Positions 29,301 to 41,300 of a stretch of DNA of 64,000 bases are shown one piece after another (position 1 is the stretch's first letter; every line of letters begins with the position of its first letter). The translations under genes and the position numbers were made by a program. Under the pieces are notes generated by a model, which saw only the letters and a list, made by a program, of their open reading frames with translations, ran no database searches and was not told the origin of the DNA. Origin of the DNA: Eopsaltria australis (Eukaryota > Chordata > Aves > Passeriformes > Petroicidae); assembly GCA_034509425.1 (NCBI GenBank), contig JAVTVJ010000487.1, positions 310,001 to 374,000 on the forward strand, written 5' to 3'.

Positions 29301-32300
29301 TCCTGTTTTTTAACTTGTGGAACTTGTGGAATCTACTTTAATATTAAAATAATAGTTGTTTCTATTCTTGGATTTTAAAAGTATCTGTCTTGTATTTCAT
29401 GAATGAGGAGGAGAAGATGCAGGCTTCAATATTTGGAGACTTGGGTCTGAAAGTGACAGACTCCAGAACCATTGATTATTATAGAGGAGATTTAGATCAG
29501 AAATACTTCCAAGACATTTACTGTGGCTGTTTCTGTCATTCTAGTAATACTTTTTTATGTGTAAAAAGAGCATGTAATAGGAGAAGTTACTTATTTGTAG
29601 CTTTCAGATACATTTCAGGTTTGCTTTGTTCATGGATAATTGTGGCTAAATTATAATGGTGTCTGTTAAAAAAAACAACCATTCGTCTAATTCATTTTCC
29701 AGAAAAGAATACCCACCTCAGCTTCAGAAAGTAGAGGCAGATCACATTAGATTACCACGGTCTCAAGGAGTGGGTAAGTTATCTTTAGTGCTCTCATTTC
29801 TTCTTAGCAGAATAATTTTTTAATACCTGATTTGGGTGAGTGTGTTGCCAAATCTTACATAACCTTTAGTATATGTACTTACAGCCTTGGGTCGTGTTAT
29901 TCTTGTTTTGTACAAGTTTGTGCATGAAGGGACTATTTTGCCATTCTTGACAGATTTCTGCAACTGGTTCAGTCATGTAATAATTTTAAATTAGGCTTCA
30001 GTTATTTTAAAAGCAACAGAAATAGGGAAAATTTAGAATCATGAAATTGGAGATGGAACAGATCTCTGGAGTTAACTAGTCTGAGCCCAAATCCTTAGCT
30101 TGTTTGTGAATTATTGATGAGGAACTTCTGTAACAGTGTTTGTACAAGAAAAATACGATGTGGTAACCAGCACTTGGTATGAAATGTATTCATACACTGA
30201 AGGAGTTAATAAAAGGACTAGCATCAGCTCTGTACCTCAGCTGAAACATGCTCTTACATGGTTGTTAGAGAGCGCTGATGGAGGTGTAGTAGAAAAAATA
30301 TCGTTTGGTTTGAGCTGTGGAAATTGTGAAATTGGAAAAGAAAATACTCTGTGTTTTGTTAAGCTTTGTCAGTATAAATACAGCGTGTAAACCTGCTCTT
30401 CAGCTGCATAGTCACCTGCACTGGCAAGTTGTTCTGCTGTGCCATTTTAGGTTAACGTTAAGTATATCTTCAGCAGATCTTCTTACTCTAAAGTAAGTTA
30501 ACGTAGGAAAAAATCCACCTATTATTAATTATTTTTTGAAAATGAGCCATTCTTTAGTTTTGAGATGTCTTCTCATAGTGGGATGTTTGTGAGACCATCA
30601 GTAAGTATGTTCATATGGAAAAGTGTTCACATCTATTAAAAAAACCACAGTCTTAAAAAAAGTTCCAATATGGAGGTTGCAATTAAAGGAATATAAATAG
30701 CACTTTTATGAATAAAGCAATTAAGGCACTCTTGTACAACACATTCCGCTTCTTAAAATGCACAGAGCGAGATTTATTTCATGGATTTCGGTGTTCCTGT
30801 ACACTTACAGTATTTAAATTAATGTCCCGGTATAAAACAGAGTATTCACTGTACTACTGTGTCTATTGTTGAAGGAGTAAATCTGTCAGTTGACACTTTG
30901 CAGTGTTCCCAGGTGGCCGAGAAGGCCAATGGCATCCTGGCCTGTATCAGCATCAGTGTGGCCAGCAGAATCAGGGCAGTGATTGTCCCTCCGTGCTCAG
31001 CACTGGTGAGGCCACACCTCGAGTGCTGTGTCCAGTTTTGGGCCCCTCAATTCAAAAAGGACATGAGCATGTCCAGAGAAAGGCAGCAGAGCTGGTGAAG
31101 GGTCTGGAGCACAAGTTTTGTAATGAGCAGCTGAGGGAGGTGGGGGCATTTACTGGAGAAAAGGAGGCTCAGGGGAGACCTTATTTCTCTCTAGACCTAC
31201 CTGAAAACATGTAACCAGGTGGGGGTCAGCCTCTTCTGCCATGTCGTAGATAGAAGGACGAGAGGTAAAAGCTTTACGTTGTGCCAGGGGAGGTTCAGAT
31301 TAGAAAGCAGAAAAAATCTTTTTGCTGAGTGTTTAGGCATTGGAATGAGTTGCCCATTGTGATGACAGGATCGCTGTCTCTGGAAGGGTTCAAGAGGCTT
31401 CTGAATGTGGCACTTGGGGATGTGGTTGTGAGGTGACTATGGTGGTGCTAGGTTAATTGTTGGACTACATGATCTTGACAGTGTCTTCCAACCTTGATGA
31501 TTATGTGAAATCCAATTACGCAGAACATTTACAATTATTCTAAATGCATTCACCAGTATTTCTGTAGTAAAGATTTTCATCAGCATAATCTAGCATCCCC
31601 TCCTTTTTTTGGCAGCAGACCCTCCACTTGATTTGCAGTGAAGTTAGCATAGATTTGCAAATCCAAAGCCTCTTGCAAAGATACAAGATAAAAATTGTCA
31701 GTGAGAGACCCTGCAATAGTACTAGTAAAACAGCATTTTTGAAGTTACTCGGGAATTTTTTTTTCTTCGTACAACAAATTGAGACATTTCAAACTGCAGT
31801 TTTTTTGAGGTTTAAGAATATGTTTATGTTTAGTTCAAGTTAGTGTATGTAAAGAAGTAAGTTGATCATAATTATAACAGTATATGAGTGGGCATTTCTT
31901 GTTAATGTTTTTGTGTCTTTTCCCTCCTAGACAGTGTAATGGAGAACACAGATGACTCAGAATCAGATTCTGACATTAAGAGAAAGGTGCGACAGAAAGG
32001 TCATTGCAATTCATATCAATCTGACTTGAGTCTATCTTCTGCTACAAAAAAATGCTTAACTCAGTCAAAGGTGGGTTATATTTTAAAAATACATAAACTC
32101 TTGTTGAACTTTAAGAGTTGCTGCATATTTTAAAAACAGACATTCAGGAGTAAAACAGGTTGATGTTTTAAAAATTGTAAGAGTTGGAAGGAAGATTTAC
32201 ATAATTAAAAAAAGTTACAGTGATAGAGATATGTAAGTGCTAATAATGCTGCTAACTGTGAAATATTGCTTTCCTGATTTGAACAGACAGAAGTTGCACT

Positions 32301-35300
32301 GAAAAGAAAAAGAATCTGTGATTTAATTGAATGGCTAATTGGTAAACCAGAGATTGATAATTTAATTTGCTGAAATAGCAAAGCAAAACTTCCTGTAAGG
32401 ATATCTTGGTTAAAAAAAAAATTACAGATCTATGATTTTTATATATATTTAGCTTTTATTTGAAACACCTATTACTGCTCTTACTCATTTCCCTTGCATA
32501 TTTAGTTAATTAACGTGATGTTAATAAGGAAACTGGTTTAAAATTTTTGACATGTAGTTGAAGTAGAGGGGTGCAATTACTCTATACTTAAGATCTACCA
32601 GGAACTCTTGGTGCCTTCTCTTGAATATTTTAATGTCTGGTAGAAGTTCTTCAATGTGATAAGCAGTATCATTCTAAGAACTACATCCTGTAACAACACT
32701 GAGGCACAACACTGGATTTTGTGTCACATGCTGTTCATCCCACAACTCAGATTTTAAGGGTCTGATATATTTCATACACTTGGGGTTTTTTGCTTCTGTT
32801 TCTCAACAGCTTTGTTAAATTGCAGGTATTTTATAAAAATAGTATGTTCTCACTGTATCTTTAAATTTGGGGGTTGAAATGACTTTCCACACCTGAAGAT
32901 GTCCTCTATTGGAAGCGTGTTCCTGCCTGGGAGTGGGGGGAGGTATAAATTGTTGAAAGCTGTGTTTTGAAATTCCAAAAGTTTTTGGTGGCACGTGGGT
33001 ATTTGTTGTCTTCAGTAGTTCACAGTATAGTGGTTATGCCATTTGAGTTCAGTGCTCCAGGAAACAGTAAGATGCACTTAATTTCATCTGTATAGATGTC
33101 CCATATTCACTTTGGTACTCATTCTGTAGTTTATGTGTTAGTATTGAATCCCTTAGATTTAGAAGTCCAGGTTCTACACTTGTAATACAAGATTAAGTGG
33201 GACCTAATAAATGTGAGAAAAACAATACAGTGATAGGATACATTTTCCCTTAGAGCCCCAGCTTGCTTCTTCAAAGCTTGGGGAACTCCTGTTCCTCAAG
33301 TCCTGTTTTCTTCTCTGTGACACGTGACTCTAGAGTAATATATGCAATTTACCTTTTCTTCGTCTCCCTCGAGGAGTGAATTTTCCTGCATACCTTGTGG
33401 GGCTGTTAGAAGGTATCTTGGAAAGACAAATAAATTTGACCTACAAGGTTTCGTCAAATCCTCTCCAGCAATGCTCTATGCTTCCTTAGGTTACTTTATT
33501 TTTGTCCAATGAAACCGTTTTTACAGAAATAGTGTAACTGGATCATCTTGCTGATGGATATATGTGTCTGAACAGTGTGCAGGGTTTCACTTACAGAATA
33601 GAAGGCAAGAAGGAAAATCTGAACTGTCCAACATCAATCACTTTAATAGTTGCCACAAATGACATTTGTTCCTTTTAGAACATTCTTCATTTTCTTAAAT
33701 GAAATAAAAATTTAAGCTGTGTTTTAATGCTTGCTTTCTCTACTTACTGTAATTGCTAATGTAGTGTTGCCAATCTCCACTGGATATTATGAAAAATTTC
33801 TTCACCAAGAAGATTTTCAAGTATTGGAAGAGGATGCCCAGGGATTTATTTGGTTGAGTCACCATCCCCAGAGATATTTAAAAGATGTGGCACCTGGGGA
33901 TATGGTTTAGTGATGACTTGGCAGTTCTGCGTTAATGGTTGAACTTGGTGATATTAAAGGCCTTTTCCAACCTAAGGGATTGTATGATTCATTCTGAACA
34001 GAAATTAAGTGCAAGATCTGGAAGTAGTGTTTTTCTTCTTACAGTTACTGATTGTGTGCTTGTTTCTCCTGTAGCTTTTGGAACAGATTGATTACTCTAC
34101 TGATTGCCCAAATTGTGGGAGGGCAAATGAAAATCAGACCAAATGCCGACATTGTGAAAGTGCTTCTCTAAAGGATTTGCAAAGAGTCTCCAGACAAACT
34201 GTGACGTTAAGTGAATCTGTGGGACCTTTATCACGTTCTTCAATACATCAGAATTCAGCAGGGCAAAAATCTTCAGGTACAGGGTTCAGCACAAAGAAGT
34301 TTTATAGTTCTGCTGTTGGAAAAGGTCCAGCGGATATTCTGCTGAGTAATGAGGTTGTAGGACATTCTATGTTACGACAGAATGGAAAAGTTGGTCTTAT
34401 AACTGGAACAAAAAATCCTAAAATTACAGGAAGCTTAAGACAGAGGAGTACAAGACCATCTGAACTAAATGATCCAAGTAAGTATCTTTTTATGACTACA
34501 GCCATTAGCTGGAAACCCAGAATATTGTATACTGAAGGAATTGTTTATGCAGGTTTACTTAACTGATGTGTGGAATTTTCTTGTGTATGTGTTCTTGGGG
34601 AAGGGGGACAGAACTTTTAATAATTTCCTTCTCATATGCAGAGGTACTCTTAAGAAAGATGAACAAAAATTATTTTGTGACTATTCTTCGTTTGTTTGTT
34701 TTTTAAAAAAATACTTACATTTGGGGTTTTGGAAAAAAAGGTATTCTTAGCAGAATTCCATCATTTATTCTCCCAAGAGAAAAGACAGTATTTGATTTCT
34801 GTTTTGTGTTTTCCTCCCTCTTTGCTTCTGAGCTGTGCATCTATTTAAATTTTATAATTTGTAAAATGTTAGTTTCTGTGCTTTCTGTGTATAAACTCAA
34901 TAAGCAGGAAGGATGGAGTAAAGGAAATTGTTTCTGGTTCTGTGCTTAGTTTATTAGACCATGTTGTCTGACTGGCTTGGACGATTTCAGTCGTACTTTC
35001 TCTTGCCAGTTTTTAGGTTGTATTACTTACTGTCAGTTCTTGACTGAACTAAGAAAAGTTTATTTCTATCTAGAGGTGGATTAATGATACCCATTTTTTG
35101 TATAGTTAGTTATAAGAAATCAAAAGACAGAGAGTGCTTGCAACCAGATTCCAAATAAACATTAATAAAAGCATAATGTAATGATACATGTGGGTTTTTT
35201 TGGCATTGCAGGACAATTACATAAATTACTGTTAAGTTATTACTAGAAAAGAAATTTCTGTTCCAGAAAAATGTGGCAGTTGAGAATGTAATATTTTCTG

Positions 35301-38300
35301 TTTAGTTGTTTTGTCTAGCGATGAGGAGGAGGAGAATAGTGGCAGCACTAAGAGCATGGGAAGCATTTTACCTCGTCCTGCAGTTTCAGCCCGCTCCTCC
35401 CTATCTCCTACAGGAAAGGTGGAAACAGCATTAAAGGAAAACAGTTGTGGAATAGAACAGAGAATAGGTAGTATAACAACAGATACAGAAATTGCCATCA
35501 CACTACCAAGAAAAGCTAAGAATGAAAATAGAAATTTCTGTTACAGAAAAATGTAGCGGTTGAGAATGTAATATTTTCTGTTTAGTTGTTTTGTCTAGTG
35601 ATGATGATGAGGACGAGAATAGTGGCAGCACTAGGAGCATGGAAAGCATTTCACCTCGTCCCGCAGATTCAGCCCGCTCCTCCCCAGCTCCTTCTACAGG
35701 AAAGGTGGAAGCAGCATTAAAGGAGAACAGTTGTGGAGTAGAACAGAGAATAGGTAGTATAACAACAGATACAGAAATTGCAGTCACACTACCAAGAAAA
35801 GCAAGAATGAAAGATCAGGTACTATTTAATGCTTTGTTTAAAGAAAACAGAATCAAATAATAAATGGAATATGTAAAGGCTTATTTTGCATTGTCAGAAG
35901 TTGACTATATTTGATTGTTTTTCTTACTCAGCAGCTCATCAAGTAGTATCTCTGCATACTTAATACTGAAAACATAAGAAAATATGTTCATTACATTTTT
36001 GCAAGCATTCATAATGATTTCAATTATGCTGTTTACCTAAATGCTTCTGTGTTGAATGTTTACTCTTTGAGACTGGACAGGGATTCTCTATGAAGCTCAA
36101 GGTCTTAGTTTGCAGCAGAATGTCAGTACCAGCTGTTGCCTGTTGAGTCTTTATGAGGTTAAACACAAAAAGAGACACTGGGATCAATAATGGCCCTCTA
36201 AAATTAAAATGTTTTGACAACTGTCCCAGTTAATAACACTTATTTTAGGACTTTTGTGACGCAGCTTCTCTTTTTTCGTTGAGTACTGTGTAAGAATTGG
36301 ATAAGCAAAGACAAAAGAATACTCCATGAGCACACCTTAAGTGTGTCCAAAGGGGACAGTTTTCATATTGTATTAAAAGCCATCTCAATAGTGAGCCATT
36401 AAGAGGAATAAAGTCCATGTGGCAATTGGTAGTGGAATAATAGTGCTGATTAAAACCATTCTTGAGTCACTTACCCAGTTTCACTATTGCAAGTTTGATT
36501 CAACAAGAGAATCCGATCAGATTTCCAATTCTTTATGAGTTAGAACACTGAAGTACTGATGCCAAAACCTTCTTGCTATGTTGAGATTCAGAAGCCAGCA
36601 TTCTAGTGCTGTAGTTGATGAAATTATGGATGTTTATAATATGTTGTATAATTAGTCACCACTATCAATATGAAGCTGTGAACCTCCAGCCTACAATAAA
36701 GCTGCGAGGCTCAAAGCTGGGATTATAAATAGTTTTGAATTAAGTTATTCTGGCAGTATGTGCTGAATTAATTGAAAGCATTGCATTGTGAAGGCACTGG
36801 TGTCTGACTTCTGAAACTCTTCCAAATGGTTGTCTTTTTGTATATCCATATGTTCCTGTTCACTAGTCTTTACGAACCAGTTGTAATACTGTATGTTAGA
36901 TTGTTTTAGAGTCTGAGCTTACTTTTGAAAACAGGAAATACAAATTTTTTGGTGAAATATAACTCAAATTTTGCATTGATTCAATGAACCTACCAAGATT
37001 TGGGGATATCACAGCAGTTTTGTTAAATATTACAGAAAAAGCTTTATTCAGCTGTTTTTCTCTCAAAATATTCATTAATTCTCTACTGAAGAGGCTACTT
37101 GAATATAGCATCACTGCAGTGTTCGCTGTTCTATTATTTGTCTGTGATTTGTTTCAAGCTTTTAATAATATTTAGGCATGCCAGCAGACAAAAAAGAAAA
37201 GTTCTTTTGAACAAGAGGCCTAGGAAAACATTTTAATTACGGGGATTTAGAATCCCTACCTTCTCCAGTGTATCAAATGAAGAGGGCATCTAAAAGTATA
37301 TTCTGAATTATTGCCAAGACAGGCTAGTGATTAGGGACTTTGAAATAATTTTCGAGATTTCGTTTTAATAGAAATACTAAATCCCTTAGGATTTTTTTTG
37401 AGGGAGTTTAATTGCGTTTTGTAACCAAAAAGAATGTTTATTCATGGGCCGCTTTATGAAATAATATAAATACCAAAGAAAAGACTAGTGTACAGAAAAT
37501 CCTTCAACAAAATAGAGCAATATAAACAATGCAGCAAATAAATATATTTATCTGCTGGCTATCAGCAGGCTTTATTTCATTTTAATAGGTTTTTTGGTAA
37601 GATTGTTCTGTTGGTTAACACGATACTTCATTGAGATTACAGCTTCAGTCAGCATCTAGAGGCTTCTTGAACTCGGGCCAAGCACCATGAACTGGGGCCA
37701 AACACCACATGACCTTCTTTCAGTGTTTAGTCTTCTGACCTTGGAATCTATCCTGAAAACATCTTAGTAGTTCTGTGGAGATGCCTTAAGGAAGTTTGAT
37801 TTGGCTTATTTATTTAAGTTTCTTGAAGATTGTACTCTGCTAATGTGGTGATGCAATGTACTTCAAGAATTAGTCACCAAAAACTTGGATTAACAAAAAC
37901 TGAAAGAAAAAAATTAAACCACCAGTGTTGTGGTGGTTTTACAGCATTAGTGCTTTTTTATCTAAATAAAATGTATTAAAAATAACTTTGTTTTGCTAGA
38001 TTGCATAGTGTTTCCAAAAGATAAAAATAAGTTGGTTTGACAATTTAGAAGCACTCTTTGTGATTTGGAAATGTCAATAAAGTGTCTGTAAGTGTCAGCA
38101 TACCTTAGATTTTGTTTTTGAATGTAGTAATATTAATATCATCAGGTGTTACCAAAAGTCTTTTAGAAATTATCTATGTTCTGTATATGTTTGAGGCAGA
38201 TGCTCTAGTAAGTAATCCTGTTGACCAACAGAAAACTAGCTGAAAATTTAGTCATTAGTTTTAACAAACTTGATTTAGCAATAAACCTTACTGAGATATT

Positions 38301-41300
38301 CTGAAACCTTGAAAATTACTTTTCAGTTTGGGAACATTGTGTCTAACACTCCAATAAAACGTCGCAAAGTTATTTCTCAAGAGGTGGTAACCGAGGCTGT
38401 ACCTCTGAATTATCCAAACTCCTGTGAAAGTGTCATTCTGAACTGCCGAAGTATACGAATTGGGATGCTGCGCAGAATGGTGGTGGAGCCTGTCATTGTA
38501 AGTAACCTTGTTCTTTCACAGCTTTCCTTTCAGCTTTTGATGGACATTATTGTTTTTGTACTTGAACAGCATAATGTTTTGCTTTTTTCTGGGGAACAGT
38601 AGGTTTGCCTCTAACTTCAGAGGCTGTGATTTCCAAAGAACCTGAAATTACTGCTATGTTCTAACACATGCAGTCTAGCTCTGGTTCTTAATAGAAATAT
38701 TGTGCTGCAGCACTCTAGAAAAACTTGTTTGCATGTTTGGGGGGAGGTTATGGGCTAGCATGCATTTGTTAAGACAACTGAAAACAGCAGCTACAAGAAA
38801 GTTGATATTGATCGATAGGAAAAAGAAGTGTTTTCCTAGAAGTGAGTAATTTTACTTGTACAGACTTTTTTTTTTTTTTTTTTTTTGTTAGCCTTGTTTT
38901 CAAGGAGACCTTGAATATTAGTTGTCTGCAATCAGCCACATAGAATGCATACTTGCTGGGGTAACCACAGAAACAACAGGGAGGTGTTACTTGTTCTTTC
39001 CACCTCTCTACAAAACACTATTGTTTGGTTTGCCTAAATGATGATAGATGGCATTTTCTTTTGAAGAAATAGAATTTGTGTATTTTTCAGAGTATTGTAA
39101 ATGTTTTTGAAAACTGAATACTTCAGAGAGATCTAGAGTTTAAACAGTCAGTATGACTGAAAGAGACTGAGTAGTAAAGAATGTGCTTGCCTTGAGTTGT
39201 GCTAAAATGTACATTTTGTTTTTTCTTAAAACTTGCATTTTAAGTATTAATTATTAAATGTTTATTACTTAAATACTAAGTCCATTGAAATGTGTTTGCT
39301 AACAGTTTAAAGGCTTTCAGCCAATTACAATTTGCAGAATACGTGAAATCTTCTGATTATGTTGTCTTTCAGTTTTGCCTGGATTATATCAAAATACGCC
39401 TAGAGAGTCAAGAAGGTGAGTACATTTTTTATTTTTTGTTAGTACTTAGTATATTTATTTTGAATGAAGTAACTCTGTCAAAGTTATTAACAAGTGAATC
39501 ATAATTAAATGTTCATTCTCATTTTGTCATTTATGTAATAAATTATACTGGGTGCCTGTAGTCAGATAAGAGAAAAGAAAATGGAGAGTACAAATTTGAC
39601 CTGAACTGTCTGGTGAATAAAAACCAAAATGTTTTTGCATTATCTCTGCCTTCTACTGACAGAAACCTCACAATTCGTGACATGCGTACAACGGGGTTAT
39701 CAGTTCTGCTTCATTTGATCTGATTCTGCTTGATCTAATAATTCATTTTAAGATCTGTAGATAATGTGATGATGATTGCCAGTAGTTTTCTTGAAAGTGA
39801 TTAACAAAAATAAAAAGCAAGGGTAACCCTCCTGTAAAATGTTAGCTTTTTCACATTTTATTAGTTCTTTTTTTTCAGTTGTGTTAAGTAGACGGTAAAA
39901 ACCACACTGGTGTCTTAGACCTTTCCTGTCTAGATCTCTCTTGATAATTTTTTCTCTAGCCTGAAAGTTGTATATTTCATGTCACTGAAAGAAATAGGGA
40001 CGTAATTTGGAAATCCTGCGTTACAACTCCTGCTCTATTTCCTTTCTGTTCTTTTGTAGGGTTTTGTACTGGGCCTGAAAACCTTTGTTAACTTTTATAA
40101 ATCTTAAGTTGCAGTCTTAAGATCCAGTCCTATTGAATTTTGCTGTTATTTGTAAAAGGGAACTATTATATTTTGTCATTATTACATGCATAAAGGTGTC
40201 TCACAACCTGTAAAGATAAGTGTAGCCTTTTCTCAGTCACGTATTTAAGTTTACTTTGCATCTAAGATACAGATCCATAGAAACTATGAGTTTTCATGCT
40301 TTAAATGTATTCTTGAAAATAAAACACTGAAAGGCTTATTATGATGTGTAGAACATGGTTATCAAGTTTTAATTAAAACAGCTGTGTGGTGAAATTCTTT
40401 CCATGGCACCTGATCCCTCAACACAAAAATGGTGACTCATTAAATGCTGTCTGTTGGAGCACTTAGCACTTTCCTATTTCTTTCTTTTTATTTTATTTTA
40501 TTTTTTTTGAGTTTTGCATGTATATCCTCTTCCATATCCAATTCTATAATTCAGTAAAACCTGTAAAATACTCAGCATTGGCAGCATCAGATGCAGTGTT
40601 AAAAATTTACCCTACTACTAACATTTCTTTTGGGGAATAAACTAGGAGTAGTTCTTTGTTTCCTCAGGCAATCAGATAATTTCTCTGCATGTGTTTATGC
40701 TCTTCTTTTTAAAGTTATTTTTCAAATGGGAACTTGGTCAAAGATAAATGCACTAAGAAAATTTTACAGACTTACTGTGAAATGTGTCATAGCAATAGTT
40801 GCAAATTTAAATCTCTGGAAATTGCGGGGTTTTTTCCTGTGGAATAAAAAGTAATTTAAAGTTGATGGGCAAAAACCAGCTTGTTTCTCATTCCTTTCTT
40901 GACAGATGACATTGGAATTTAGCCTGTCTTTTAAGATGCAAAAAGCCATCACTTCTTGCATGTGTGTTAATTTCAAAGTTTTAAAAACTTTTCAGAAATT
41001 TAGTGAGCACATAGTGATTTCTTGTTAAAAGCACGGGGGAAATTGTAAAGGAAATTTAAAGATTTTTATTATATTTTAATATAATGTCATTATTTTCTCA
41101 TAGAATCAGAAAGTGATATCAGAGAGATTAACCTGAAAACTTCAGAGCTTACTAAATGTGAATGGTGTAGTGTCCGAAAATTGCCAGTAGTTTTCCTACA
41201 AACAGTACCTTCAACCTGTAGCAGTCTGAGAGATCAACTGAAAATGAGTAAAGATAATGTCTGGTACGAATGTAAAGGAGACAGTAAGTAAAACAATTTT

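Noticed and set aside
30859..31214. Overlapping plus-strand frames of 79 and 103 codons
   Set aside because: CR1 3' fragment, with no start context or family match outside CR1.
34478..34566. Extension of the zinc-ribbon exon frame past 34477
   Set aside because: A strong GTAAGT donor with matching phase ends the exon at 34477; the rest is intron read-through.
35250..35812. Possibility that the exon duplication is an assembly error
   Set aside because: The units have diverged at many positions, including several short indels, and have an altered junction, which a simple assembly duplication would not produce. It is still listed as something long reads should confirm.
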